DNA of 64,000 nucleotides from Methylobacterium sp. J-030 (GTDB taxonomy: Bacteria > Pseudomonadota > Alphaproteobacteria > Rhizobiales > Beijerinckiaceae), in NCBI RefSeq assembly GCF_022829545.1, contig NZ_JAKSYM010000341.1, positions 1-64,000 on the forward strand. Direction: 5' to 3'. The first letter of the stretch is position 1. Each line of letters starts with the position of its first letter. Made by a program: the position numbers and the translations under genes. Below, piece after piece: positions 8,027-16,542 of this stretch. The notes below the pieces were generated by a model. It was not told the origin of the DNA. It saw only the letters and a list, made by a program, of their open reading frames with translations, and did no database searches.

Positions 8027-8695
8027 CCGGGCCGATTTGGTCGAGCCGGGCCCGTCGCCGAGGAAGGCCATCAGCGCGGCGGCGACGTGGGCGATATGGT
8101 CGACCAGCAGGGCGCAGGCGGCCGAGACATGACCGTTCCGGCACAGCCGGACGATCTCGCGGTGCTCGCGGTCGGCCCGCTCCAGCTCCGCCCCGTCCGT
8201 CGAGAGCTGCAGGCGCGTGTAGCGATCGCATTCGGCCAGGAGGGAGCCGACGAGGCCGAGGGCGCGGGGCCGCTCGGCCCGGCTGTAGAGGAGGAGGTGC
8301 AGGTCCGTATTGAGGGCGCCCCAGCGCGCCGTGGCCCCGGCCCGCAGCGCCGCGGCGTACTCGTCCAGCAGGGTGTCGGCCCGGGCGAAGTCATCGGCGG
8401 TCAGCCTGGGCGCCGAGAGGGCCAGCAGGCGCGGTTCGAGGGCGCCGCGCAGTTCCAGGGCCTCGGCGGCCTCCGCCGGCGAGAGCGGCGCCACCATGGC
8501 CCCGCGATGGGGGTGGATCCGCACCAGGCCCTCGGCCTCGAGCTGGAACAGGGCCTCGCGGACCGGGATCCGGCTGGCCCCGAACTCCGCGGCGAGGCCG
8601 TCCTGACGGAGCTGCGACCCGGCGGGATAGTGGCCGTCGAGGATGCGCTGCCGGATCTCGGCCCCGATCGAGCCCGCCATGGTCCGGTTCTTCAT
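8018..8695 (-). CDS. GntR family regulator, FCD (FadR-like) subfamily
   Basis: The N-terminal winged helix (about residues 8-75: IRQRILDGHYPAGSQLRQDGL, SRIPVREALFQLEAEGL) is the GntR domain. The all-helical C-terminal FCD domain follows, with the metal/ligand residues in TDLHLLLY and the DREHREIV histidine. It lies between, and in line with, the DapA-family lyase, and is divergent from the solute-binding protein gene. The shared ATTGTATAAA motifs flank it, so it probably controls both sides in response to the substrate of this pathway. Confidence 0.88.
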   Translation of the reverse strand: MKNRTMAGSIGAEIRQRILDGHYPAGSQLRQDGLAAEFGASRIPVREALFQLEAEGLVRIHPHRGAMVAPLSPAEAAEALELRGALEPRLLALSAPRLTADDFARADTLLDEYAAALRAGATARWGALNTDLHLLLYSRAERPRALGLVGSLLAECDRYTRLQLSTDGAELERADREHREIVRLCRNGHVSAACALLVDHIAHVAAALMAFLGDGPGSTKSARIV

Positions 8696-8760
8696 CGTCG
8701 CGCTCCCGATCGGTCCCGGCCGCGCCGCAGGACCCTTGACGGCGGTGCTCCGGTGTTGAA

Positions 8761-8770
8761 ATTGTATAAA
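8761..8770 (+). promoter_or_regulatory. Candidate GntR operator in the divergent promoter
   Basis: ATTGTATAAA lies between gntR (start 8695) and the solute-binding protein gene (start 8812), in an AT-rich patch unlike its surroundings. It may also overlap a promoter. Identical to the motif at 8017-8026 on the other strand. Confidence 0.5.
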
Positions 8771-8811
8771 ATCATTCGGGCAACGCGCCCGATCACGAAG
8801 GGGTGCCCGCG

Positions 8812-10401
8812 ATGACGCTCGACCGCCGCCAGCTCCTGGCCGGGACCGCCTGCGCCGCCGCCGGCATCGGCCGCCCGTACCGCGCCCGGGCCCAGCCCGG
8901 CGGCAGTGTGCTGCGCTTCATCCCGTCGACGCCCCTGCCCTCCCTCGATCCGATCGTCGCCACGAGCTACGTCATCCGCAACCACGGCTACCTCGTCTAC
9001 GACACGTTGTTCGCCACGGACGAGAATTTCCGGATCCAGCCGCAGATGGTGAGCGACTGGCAGACCGCGCCCGACGGCCTGCGCTGGACCTTCCACCTCC
9101 GCGACGGCCTCAGCTTCCACGACGGCACGCCCGTCGAGGCCAGGGACTGCACCGCGTCGATAGCGCGCTGGTCCAAGCGGGACGCGTTCGGCCAGACGCT
9201 CGCGGGCTTCGTGGCGGAATACGGCCGCAAGGACGCGCGGACCTTCACCATCAGCCTGAAGCAGCCGTTCCCCCTCCTGCCGGCGGCGTTGGGCAAGCTG
9301 TCGTCCAACGTGCCCTTCATCATGCCGGAGCGCATCGCCCTGCAGGACGCCTCCAAGCCGATCGCCGACGCCACGGGATCCGGGCCCTGGCGCTTCGCGG
9401 CGCGGGAATGGATCCCGGGCCAGAACGCGATCTACACCCGCCACGCCGGCTACCGCCCGCGCGAGGAGGCGCCGTCCTGGGCGGCCGGCGGCAAGGTCGC
9501 GAAGGTCGACCGGATCGAGTGGCTCGCCATCACCGAGGCATCGGCGGCGGTCGGCGCGATGATCCAGGGGGCGGTCGACTGGTACGAGCAGCCGGCGATC
9601 GACCTGATCCCCGTGCTCAAGGGCAAGCCGGGGATCGAGATCCGCAACGTCCCGCTCGGGCTGATCCTGCTGATGCGGTTCAACCACACGCAGCCGCCGT
9701 TCAACAATCCCGAGATCCGCCGGGCCGTGATGATGGCCATGAAGCAGGACGACTACATGCAGGCGGTGGTCGGCGACCCCGAATACTACCGGGAGGCCAA
9801 GACCTTCTTCACGCCGGGCTCGCCGATGTCGACCGGCGCCGGCGGGGCCGCCGCCATGCAGGCGGACCTCGCCAAGGCCAAGGCGATGCTGGCCAAGGCC
9901 GGCTACAAGGGCGAGACAGTCGTGCTGCTGGCCCCGGCCGACCAGCCGATCGCCTACAACCAGTCGCTGGTGACACAGGACCTGCTGAAGCAGCTCGGGA
10001 TGAACGTCGATCTGGTCTCGACCGACTGGGGCAGCTTCATCGCCCGCCGCGGCAATCGCGGGCCGGTCGATGCCGGCGGCTGGTCGGTCTTCCACACGCT
10101 CTGGTCGGGCGCCGACGTGCTGAACCCGGCCCTGCATCCGCTGATCCGGGCCAACGGCCCGGCCGCGTGGTTCGGCTGGCCGGACGACCCGACGCTGGAG
10201 GCGCTGCGGAGCGAATGGATCGCGACGGGCGACGAGGCGCGCCAGAAGGCGCTGGCCGCGCAGATCGAGGAGCGGGCCTTCTCGGTCGTGCCCTACGCCC
10301 CGGCCGGTCTCGTGCAGCAGCCGATGGCGATCAGCACGAAGCTCAAGGGCATGGTCATGGCCCCGGTCCAGTTCTTCTGGAACATCGAGAAGACCGGCTG
10401 A
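8812..10401 (+). CDS. ABC transporter substrate-binding protein, family 5 (Opp/Dpp type)
   Basis: A periplasmic solute-binding protein of 529 residues. The Tat-like signal DRRQLLAGTACAAAGIGRPYRARA is followed by the SBP_bac_5 fold: LRFIPSTPLPSLDPI, the YDTLFATDENFRIQPQMV motif and LRWTFHLRDGLSFHDGTPV. This family imports peptides, opines, glycosides or nickel. No permease or ATPase genes follow, so it is an orphan or borrows components. The start is the ATG at 8812; a GTG at 8803 is possible. It shares regulation, by inference, with the GntR/DapA-family genes upstream. Confidence 0.9.
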   Translation: MTLDRRQLLAGTACAAAGIGRPYRARAQPGGSVLRFIPSTPLPSLDPIVATSYVIRNHGYLVYDTLFATDENFRIQPQMVSDWQTAPDGLRWTFHLRDGLSFHDGTPVEARDCTASIARWSKRDAFGQTLAGFVAEYGRKDARTFTISLKQPFPLLPAALGKLSSNVPFIMPERIALQDASKPIADATGSGPWRFAAREWIPGQNAIYTRHAGYRPREEAPSWAAGGKVAKVDRIEWLAITEASAAVGAMIQGAVDWYEQPAIDLIPVLKGKPGIEIRNVPLGLILLMRFNHTQPPFNNPEIRRAVMMAMKQDDYMQAVVGDPEYYREAKTFFTPGSPMSTGAGGAAAMQADLAKAKAMLAKAGYKGETVVLLAPADQPIAYNQSLVTQDLLKQLGMNVDLVSTDWGSFIARRGNRGPVDAGGWSVFHTLWSGADVLNPALHPLIRANGPAAWFGWPDDPTLEALRSEWIATGDEARQKALAAQIEERAFSVVPYAPAGLVQQPMAISTKLKGMVMAPVQFFWNIEKTG

Positions 10402-10411
10402 TCGGGGGATT

Positions 10412-10457
10412 CCAAAGGGACGAGTCCCTTTGGTGGGGTATCGGGGTGAAACCCCGA
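10412..10457. terminator. Tandem hairpins after the solute-binding protein gene
   Basis: CCAAAGGGAC/GTCCCTTTGG (10412-10433) forms a 10-bp stem with a 2-base loop, followed by TCGGGGT-gaa-ACCCCGA (10441-10457). The first is a likely terminator. The same hairpin type recurs at 15081-15101, so it is also a repeat module. Confidence 0.65.
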
Positions 10458-10720
10458 CGAACGTGTCCTCTGCCCCCTTGGAGGGGGGCGAGGACACGTA
10501 CCGCAGGGCTCTGCCCTGCACCCGCGAAAGGTCCCGGATCAGCGCTTTCGAGGTGTTGGCCTCGCGAACGTTTGCGACGACGCCTGACGTTTCCTCAGCA
10601 CGCGCCCTTTCCCGGACGCCTGGAACGCAGTGGAAGGTGATCCGGGATCCAGCCCGAAAGAGCACCGCCGCAGCGGCACAGTCTGGTTTAGGCGGACGCT
10701 TCGCGACGTCTTGCGCTAGG

Positions 10721-10763
10721 TCCCGGGTCGCATTCCGCTGGCGCTGCATGCGCCCGGGAAAGG
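10721..10763 (+). repeat. Dispersed palindromic repeat, copy 1
   Basis: These 43 bases are identical, in inverse orientation, to 26531-26573. A diverged inverted partner lies around 10606-10660 (CCTTTCCCGGA and following). The 463-base gap between the solute-binding protein and cobT holds only such repeats; no gene was seen. Confidence 0.8.
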
Positions 10764-10864
10764 GGCGGTGCCTCCCATGAGATCCCTCGGCACCTCGAAT
10801 GGGCTGGGTCGCGGACGTTTGGAAATCGGGACTTCGACGTTCCGAGGTAACCCGCCCCGACGCG

Positions 10865-11896
10865 TCAGGCCGTGGGCGCCGCTCCCTTCCCGGAAACCCC
10901 CGCCTGCGCGAAGGTCGCCATGCCGGTGTGGCAGGCCAGCGCCCCCTTGAGCACACCCATCGCCATGGCGGCACCCGAGGACTCGCCGAGGCGCATGCCG
11001 AGCGCCAGCAGCGGCACGAGGCCGAGCCGCTCCAGCACCTCCGCGTGGACACCCTCGGCCGAGACGTGGCCGGCCAGGCAATGGTCGAGGGCGGACGGGT
11101 CGGCGGCGTGCAGCACGGCCGCCGCGGCGGTGGCCACGTAGCCGTCAATCACCACTGGAATCCGCTGCAGCCGCGCGGCCAGGATCGCCCCCGCCATGGC
11201 GGCGATCTCCCGGCCGCCGAGGCGGGCCAGCACCTGGAGCGGGTCGCCGAGATGCCCGGCATGGTGGGCCAGCGCCGCCTCCACGGCCGCGACCTTCCGG
11301 CTTAAGCCTTCCCGGTCGACGCCCGTGCCCTGCCCGACCCAGTGGGCCGGATCGCCGCCGAACAGGGCGGCGTAGAGGGCCGCCGCTACGGTGGTGTTGC
11401 CGATCCCCATCTCGCCGATGCCGAGGCAGTCGGTGCCCGCGGCCACCGCCTCCATGCCGAACGCCATGGTGGCGACCGTCGCGCGCTCGTCGAGGGCCGG
11501 CCCTTCCGCGATGTCGCCGGTCGGCATGTCGAGGGCGAGGTCGAACACCTTGAAGCCGAGCCCGTAGGCCGCGCAGATCTGATTGATCGCCGCCCCGCCC
11601 GCCGCGAAATTGTCGAGCATCTGCCGGTTGACCGCATCCGGGAAGGCCGAGACGCCCCGGCGGGTCACCCCGTGGCTGCCGGCGAAGACGCAGACCAGCG
11701 GCCGGTCGAAGCTCGGGGGCGCCTTGCCCTGCCAGCCCGCGAGCCAGGTCACGAGGCTTTCGAGCCGCCCGAGGGCGCCCGCGGGCTTGGTCAGGGTCGC
11801 GTCCCGGGCCGCGACGGCTTCCTCCGCCTCCCGGTCGGGGCCGGGCATGGCCTTCAGCAGGTTGCGGATGTCGTCGAACGGGCCTGGATCAGGCAT
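10865..11896 (-). CDS. cobT: Nicotinate-nucleotide-dimethylbenzimidazole phosphoribosyltransferase
   Basis: Activates the lower ligand base of cobalamin by forming alpha-ribazole phosphate. 343 residues. The N-terminal LTKPAGALGRLE motif, the glycine-rich FAGSHGVT and GEMGIGNTT, and the C-terminal RLGESSGAAMA containing the catalytic-base glutamate are all characteristic. (Pseudomonas denitrificans literature calls this CobU.) It is divergent from cobS with about 100 bases between, a common arrangement. No cobalamin riboswitch was recognised in that gap. Confidence 0.95.
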   Translation of the reverse strand: MPDPGPFDDIRNLLKAMPGPDREAEEAVAARDATLTKPAGALGRLESLVTWLAGWQGKAPPSFDRPLVCVFAGSHGVTRRGVSAFPDAVNRQMLDNFAAGGAAINQICAAYGLGFKVFDLALDMPTGDIAEGPALDERATVATMAFGMEAVAAGTDCLGIGEMGIGNTTVAAALYAALFGGDPAHWVGQGTGVDREGLSRKVAAVEAALAHHAGHLGDPLQVLARLGGREIAAMAGAILAARLQRIPVVIDGYVATAAAAVLHAADPSALDHCLAGHVSAEGVHAEVLERLGLVPLLALGMRLGESSGAAMAMGVLKGALACHTGMATFAQAGVSGKGAAPTA

Positions 11897-11999
11897 GGGC
11901 GATGATTTCCTGTGGGTGCAAGCCGGCGGGGAGACGGAGCGGGAACAGGCCGCGTATACTGGACCGGCTCGCCCGAGACGAGCGAGGCCGGAGACCGCG

Positions 12000-12824
12000 A
12001 TGGACAGGCAGACCGGCGGCGAGGCCGACTGGCCCGGGCGCGCCGCCCTCTACGACCTCGCCGGGTGCCTGCGTTTCTATTCCCGCCTGCCGGTGCCGCA
12101 ACTGCCCGGCGAGCCGGACCCGCATCGCAGCCCCGACTTCACCACCCTCCCCCGGATGCTGCCGCTGGCCGGCCTCCTCCTCGCCCTGCCGGCCGCCCTG
12201 GTGCTGGCGGCGGCGTGGTGGATCGGGCTCGGGCCGTTCCTGGCCGCGACGCTGGCGGTCGCGACCCTGGTGGTGGCGACCGGCGCGCTGCACGAGGACG
12301 GGCTCGCCGACGTAGCCGACGGTTTCGGTGGCGGCGCCACCCGGGAGCGCCGCCTGGAGATCATGCGCGACAGCCGCATCGGCGCCTATGGCGGGGCGGC
12401 CCTGGTCCTGTCGCTCGCCCTGCGCATCGGCGCCTTGGCGACGCTCCTCGACCGCACCGGCTACGCCGCCGTCACCGCCCTGATCCTGGCCGCCGCGCTG
12501 TCGCGGGTCGCCGCCCTCGCGCCGATGGTTCTGCTGAAGCCGGCGCGTCCGGGCGGGCTCTCCGCCTCGGTCGGGCGGCCCGACCGGGCGAGCCTCGCCA
12601 CCGCGCTCGGGCTCGGTCTGGCGCTGGCGCTGGTTGCGTGTCTCTGCGGCCTGCCGCTCGGCGGCGTCGCGCTGATGATCCTGGGCGCCGGACTTTCGGC
12701 CCTGGGCCTGACCCGGCTGGCGCGGCACAAGATCGGCGGCCAGACCGGGGACGTGATCGGCGCCTGCCAGCAGGTGGCCGAGATCGCCGCGCTGGTGGTT
12801 TTGGTGGCGGCGGTAACGGATTAA
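12000..12824 (+). CDS. cobS: Adenosylcobinamide-GDP ribazoletransferase
   Basis: The membrane enzyme that joins adenosylcobinamide-GDP to alpha-ribazole (phosphate), completing cobalamin. 274 residues with several hydrophobic helices. The diagnostic GALHEDGLADVADGFGGG motif with acidic metal-binding residues is at about 95-112, followed by RRLEIMRDSRIGAYGGAAL. The C-terminus contains RHKIGGQTGDVIGACQQ. It partners functionally with the divergent cobT. (CobV in P. denitrificans nomenclature.). Confidence 0.95.
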   Translation: MDRQTGGEADWPGRAALYDLAGCLRFYSRLPVPQLPGEPDPHRSPDFTTLPRMLPLAGLLLALPAALVLAAAWWIGLGPFLAATLAVATLVVATGALHEDGLADVADGFGGGATRERRLEIMRDSRIGAYGGAALVLSLALRIGALATLLDRTGYAAVTALILAAALSRVAALAPMVLLKPARPGGLSASVGRPDRASLATALGLGLALALVACLCGLPLGGVALMILGAGLSALGLTRLARHKIGGQTGDVIGACQQVAEIAALVVLVAAVTD

Positions 12825-12876
12825 CGCACCGGTGACGGTCATCACCCGGCCACGATCCGCCGGCCAAGGTTCCCCG

Positions 12877-13089
12877 ATGCCGCCCGTGCAAAAACCCTCC
12901 TCGCCCTGCACCAAGGTCTGCGTGCTCGACGCCCCGACCGGCCTCTGCTGCGGCTGCGGCCGGACCCGCGACGAGATCGCCGCCTGGGGCACGATGTCGG
13001 AGGTCGAGCGCCGCATCATCATGGCCGGGCTGGAAGCCCGGATGCGCGCGGCTCACCTGATCCCGCCGGAGGGGGCCCTGCCGTCATGA
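12877..13089 (+). CDS. DUF1289 family small Cys-rich protein
   Basis: A 70-residue protein with SPCTKVCVLDAPTGLCCGCGRTRDEI: a CxxxC followed by CCGCG, the signature of DUF1289 and suggestive of metal binding. The ATG at 12877 lies immediately before the conserved part. The stop overlaps the next start by ATGA (13086-13089), showing translational coupling with the aspartic protease. Function unknown. Confidence 0.85.
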   Translation: MPPVQKPSSPCTKVCVLDAPTGLCCGCGRTRDEIAAWGTMSEVERRIIMAGLEARMRAAHLIPPEGALPS

Positions 13090-13778
13090 TCTACCTCGGG
13101 CTCGCCGCGATCGCGCTGGTCCTCGTCGCCCTGGTCGTCAGCGACGGCAGCGGCAGCGTCGGCGACGTGATCGGGCCCGATCAGCTCGCGAGCCTCGCCT
13201 GGACGGGGATGATCCTGATCCTGGTGGTGGCGGGGTTCTGGCGGCAGTTCACGGCGCGCCTCGGCGCGAACCTGCGGGCGCTGCTCGCCTGGGCGCTCCT
13301 CGGCCTCGCCCTCGTGATCGGCTACAGCGAGCGCGACCGGATCCAGGGCGTCAGCTCCCAGGTGCTCGGCGCGGTGCGGCCCGGAACCGCGACCACGCGC
13401 GCCGACGGCGCCGTCACGATCGTCCGGCGGGCCGACGGCGACTTTCGGCTCGAGGCCGAGGTCAACGGACGGGCGCAGCCGTTCCTGTTCGACACGGGCG
13501 CAAGCAGCGTCGTCCTGACCGCCGGGAACGCCGCCGCCCTCGGGCTCACCCCCGCAGCGTCCGACTTCACGGCCCGCGTCTCCACCGCCAACGGCATCAC
13601 CTACGCGGCCCCGGTTCAGCTCGACTCGCTCAGCGTCGGAACGATCACCGAGCGGCGTGTGAACGCCATGGTGGCCAAGCCCGGGGCGCTCTCGGCCAAT
13701 CTCCTCGGCCAGACATTCCTGGCCCGGCTCTCGGGTTACGAGGTCCGGGGAGACCGCCTGATCCTGAGCCCGCCGTGA
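13086..13778 (+). CDS. TIGR02281 family clan AA aspartic protease
   Basis: A membrane-anchored retropepsin-like protease. Three N-terminal hydrophobic segments (about residues 2-18, 40-55, 66-80) precede a single aspartyl domain with the catalytic FLFDTGASSVVLT at about 134-146 (Asp136). Further pepsin-like segments are VSTANGITYAAPVQLDSLSVG and LLGQTFLARL. 230 residues, typical size. It is translationally coupled to the upstream DUF1289 gene. Substrates are unknown. Confidence 0.9.
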   Translation: MIYLGLAAIALVLVALVVSDGSGSVGDVIGPDQLASLAWTGMILILVVAGFWRQFTARLGANLRALLAWALLGLALVIGYSERDRIQGVSSQVLGAVRPGTATTRADGAVTIVRRADGDFRLEAEVNGRAQPFLFDTGASSVVLTAGNAAALGLTPAASDFTARVSTANGITYAAPVQLDSLSVGTITERRVNAMVAKPGALSANLLGQTFLARLSGYEVRGDRLILSPP

Positions 13779-13791
13779 TACCGAAGGCCCG

Positions 13792-14550
13792 TCAGCCCTG
13801 CGCCGGCAGGGCCGCGATCAGGTCGCGCAGGGTGGTGATGGTCGAGGCGTCGGCCACACCGTCCACCCGCGCCTGCCGGAAGTGGCGCTGGAACGCGGTG
13901 ACCACGGCCTGCGTGCGCGCATCGAACGTCCCGGTGACCGGCAGGTCGTAGCCGTAGAGCGCGAACATCGCCTGAAGGGCCTCCACGGGCTGGCCGGCAT
14001 CGCCCTGGGCGAAGAAGCGGCCGTCCCGCAGGCGGGCGGGCGGCACATGGTGGCCGATGCCCGCCGCCGCGAGACGCTCCCACGGGAAGATCTCGCCCGG
14101 ATCCTCCTTGCGATCAGGGGCGATGTCGGAATGGGCAAGCACCCGCTCCGGCGGGATCGGCCAGCGGCCGAGGATGTCCCGGGCCAGCGCGATCATCGCA
14201 TCGACCTGCGCCTCCGGATAGGGCGGCAGCCCGCCCGCATGGCCTGGATGGACGATCTCGATCCCGATGGAGCGGGAGTTGACGTCGGTCTCGCCCTTCC
14301 AGGCGCCCGCGCCCGCGTGCCACGCCCGGCGCGCCTCCGGCACCATCTGGACGACGCCGCCATCCTCGAACACCAGGTAATGGGCCGAGACCTCGCTGAG
14401 CGGGTCGCGCAGCCGCGCCAGGGCGGCGGCCCCGCTCTCCATGCCGGTGTAGTGCAGGATCAGCATGTCGGGCCGATCCCCCTGGCGTGCGCCGTGATTC
14501 GGCGATGGGGCGACGCGGCGGGCGAGGGGGCTGTCCGGTTTCAGCGTCAT
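13792..14550 (-). CDS. N-acetylmuramoyl-L-alanine amidase (AmiD-like)
   Basis: A peptidoglycan amidase of the Amidase_2 (PGRP-like) fold. The zinc-binding His33 is in MLILHYTG. Other site residues are in ARRAWHAGAGAW, the NSRSIGIEIVHPGH segment and LAHSDIAPDRKEDPG. The C-terminal 70 residues are a PG_binding_1 repeat domain (VEALQAMFALYGYDLPVTG, QAVVTAFQRHFR). No convincing signal peptide is seen, so a cytoplasmic muropeptide-recycling role is possible, though AmiD relatives are exported. The start ATG 14550 precedes the conserved region closely. Confidence 0.9.
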   Translation of the reverse strand: MTLKPDSPLARRVAPSPNHGARQGDRPDMLILHYTGMESGAAALARLRDPLSEVSAHYLVFEDGGVVQMVPEARRAWHAGAGAWKGETDVNSRSIGIEIVHPGHAGGLPPYPEAQVDAMIALARDILGRWPIPPERVLAHSDIAPDRKEDPGEIFPWERLAAAGIGHHVPPARLRDGRFFAQGDAGQPVEALQAMFALYGYDLPVTGTFDARTQAVVTAFQRHFRQARVDGVADASTITTLRDLIAALPAQG

Positions 14551-14658
14551 GCCGGGCTTGTGCCATGGTTGGGGCCGCGACGCACCGGATCGCGCGCATC
14601 GGCCGTTGGCGGCGTTTGGACGATGCACCCACATCTGGAGTACGAGCGGACATCGCCG

Positions 14659-14963
14659 ATGGCCGATTCAAAGACCAACGATAAAGACACCGCGGCGTAC
14701 GCGCGTTCCGCGGGAATCTCGACGCCCGCCTTCGGGAGCCCCCGGCGGGTACCTCGTTCCTCGTGACCGGGCGGGGGGAGGTCCTGGCCGAGATCCGGCC
14801 GACCGCACAGGTTCCCCGCGCCGCCCGCAAACCCGGCGCGCTCCGCGACCGGATCCCCATGGCACCCGATTTCGACACGCTGCCGCCGGACCTGCTGGCG
14901 GCGCGGAGCTGCGAAGCCCCTCCGCGCCATGCAAGGCTTGCGCGTCCTGAGAGCCTTCTCTGA
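14659..14963 (+). pseudogene. Frameshifted Phd/YefM-type antitoxin relic
   Basis: MADSKTNDKDTAA (from 14659) continues only after a one-base shift near 14695-14697, as VRAFRGNLDARLREPPAG, then FLVTGRGEVLAEIRP and KPGALRDRIPMAPDFDTLPPDLLAA. Together they read like a prevent-host-death/VapB antitoxin: N-terminal DNA-binding fold, then a neutralising tail. No toxin gene follows. It lies in the 613-base gap between the amidase and DjlA-like genes. The rest of that gap is palindromic repeat. Confidence 0.6.
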
Positions 14964-15006
14964 CTGGAGCTCTTCCCCGTCACGCGAACCGATCAAGTCC
15001 CGGTTT

Positions 15007-15119
15007 CGAAAGGTCGCGACCTTTCGCGGGTCCAGGGCGGAGTCCTGGAGAACATCTCAGAGCTCCGCCCTGAGCACCCGCCAAAGGGCGAAGCCCTTTG
15101 GAAACCCGGGATCCCGGGT
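15007..15119. repeat. Composite hairpin repeat element
   Basis: Four nested or adjacent palindromes: a 20-bp perfect one (15007-15026); a long stem GCGGGT..CAGGGCGGAG with CTCCGCCCTG..ACCCGC (15026-15042 with 15063-15081); CCAAAGGGC-gaa-GCCCTTTGG (15081-15101); and a 16-bp one (15104-15119). Modules recur at 10412-10530. It may also terminate the djlA-like gene. Confidence 0.7.
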
Positions 15120-15163
15120 CGAACAGGCTCCGAGCTGCTCGGATCCAACGGCGCGAGGCGGGC

Positions 15164-15904
15164 TCACCGCAGGCTGCGCTCCTCCACGATCCGATCATGG
15201 GCGGCGTTGATCGCGGCGAGGCGCCGGGTCGCGATCGCCACCGCCTCCGTGGGCAGGCCGCGCGCCAGCGCCCGATCCGGATGATGTTCGGCCACCAATT
15301 CCCGATGACGGGCCTTCAGGGCAGCCTCATCGGCGTCCCGGTCGAGGCCGAGGACGGCGTAGGGATCGTCCGGCAGCCGCACATGCCGGGCGGCGATGCG
15401 CCGGAACGCGGCCTCGTCGAAGCCGAAGATCCCGGACACGGATCGGAGGTAGCGCTCCTCCGCCTCGTGGAGCGCCCCGTCGGCGCCCGCGATCTGGAAC
15501 AGGCCGTCGAGCACGTCCTCGAGCAGGGCCGGCTCGTCGCCGAAGGTCGTGGCGAGCTGGCGCGCGTAGGCCTCGAACCCGTTCGTGGTCTTCTTGGCCA
15601 GATCGAACAGCCGCTCGACCCCCGGCCGCGCGGCGGGCTCCACCTGCACGACCCGGCCAAAGGCCTCGACCTCGGAGGGCAGCACGACGCCGTCGGATTT
15701 GGCCATCTTGGCGGCGAGCGCCACGAGGCCGGTGGTGAACACCACGTCGCGGGGCGTCCGGCCGAAGGGCGCGCCGACCCGATCCAGCAAGAAATGGCCC
15801 GCGACGCCGCCGATCAGCGCCCCGAGGGGACCGCCGATCGCGAGGCCGAGCCCGGCCCCGCCGATCTTGCCCCAAACGCCCTGGGACTCGGCCGCCGACG
15901 TCAT
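15164..15904 (-). CDS. DjlA-like co-chaperone: TerB domain plus J domain
   Basis: 246 residues. A short glycine-rich hydrophobic N-terminus (GGAGLGLAIGGPLGALIGGVAG) could insert in the inner membrane, as in DjlA. A TerB-like helical domain follows (about 55-170: TTGLVALAAKMAKSDGVVL...EERYLRSVSGIFGF). A C-terminal J domain has the HPD motif (LVAEHHPDRAL) needed to stimulate DnaK. No regulatory signal seen. Confidence 0.88.
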   Translation of the reverse strand: MTSAAESQGVWGKIGGAGLGLAIGGPLGALIGGVAGHFLLDRVGAPFGRTPRDVVFTTGLVALAAKMAKSDGVVLPSEVEAFGRVVQVEPAARPGVERLFDLAKKTTNGFEAYARQLATTFGDEPALLEDVLDGLFQIAGADGALHEAEERYLRSVSGIFGFDEAAFRRIAARHVRLPDDPYAVLGLDRDADEAALKARHRELVAEHHPDRALARGLPTEAVAIATRRLAAINAAHDRIVEERSLR

Positions 15905-16060
15905 GGGCGGCCCGGTTCCGGGGCGAAACGTGGACGACGCGGTGCGATCATCGCGGGCGGCTTGGGTCCGACACCGGGACGCCCCGGCCGAGCGCCGGGA
16001 TAGCCGCTCTGCAAGCCCCGCGGAAGGGCCGGGACGCACCCGGCCCCACCCGCGTCGGGA

Positions 16061-16330
16061 TCAACGGCAGTAGATGTTGCCGTAGGCGTCGCGGTAGGTG
16101 CCGTAGGGGCATTGCGGCGCGGTGGAGGCGCCCACGATGGCACCGCCCGCGCCGCCGATCGCGGCGCCGGCCAGGGCGCCGCCCGCACGGCCCGTCGCGG
16201 CCGCGCCGATCGCCGCGCCGGTGAGCGCGCCGAGGCCGGCTCCGCCGAGCGCCCGGTCCTCGGGGGTGTTGCAGGCGCCGAGCGACAGGGCGGCGATGGT
16301 GGCGAGGGCGGCGGCAGTCAGCTTCTTCAT
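16061..16330 (-). CDS. Glycine-zipper outer-membrane lipoprotein
   Basis: An 89-residue protein with a lipoprotein signal (LATIAALSLGAC) and then an alanine/glycine-rich double hydrophobic hairpin with GxxxG spacing. It ends QCPYGTYRDAYGNIYCR, a two-cysteine tail. The ATG at 16330 gives the correct signal peptide. Small glycine-zipper lipoproteins (SlyB/OsmB-like) stabilise envelopes under stress; the role here is inferred only. Confidence 0.75.
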   Translation of the reverse strand: MKKLTAAALATIAALSLGACNTPEDRALGGAGLGALTGAAIGAAATGRAGGALAGAAIGGAGGAIVGASTAPQCPYGTYRDAYGNIYCR

Positions 16331-16495
16331 GGTCCCCAGATCTCCCTTGTGCATCCGGCCGGCCGATGGCCGTGATCGTGGCGGATCGGCCCGAGCTTAG
16401 CAGCAATGCAATGGCGACCCTACGGCTAAGGTTCCATCGGAGCGAGACCGGAGTTGCGCCCGGTTCCCGTCTCGCCCTATGCCTCGCCCCCTGAG

Positions 16496-16517
16496 GCGGC
16501 CCCCGGCCGGGGGCCGC
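16496..16517. repeat. 22-bp perfect GC palindrome upstream of ureE
   Basis: A self-complementary run centred on GGCC, 25 bases before the ureE ATG. It could be a terminator-like or regulatory hairpin, but nothing shows which. Confidence 0.4.
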
Positions 16518-16542
16518 GGCGCCAAGTCCGAGGATTCCACGC

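Noticed and set aside
8692..11148. 818-residue open frame on the minus strand
   Set aside because: Antisense to the solute-binding protein gene and running into cobT; Arg/His/Asp-rich composition typical of GC-rich shadow frames.
11897..11999. Possible cobalamin riboswitch between cobT and cobS
   Set aside because: No B12-box or matching conserved core could be found in the short gap.
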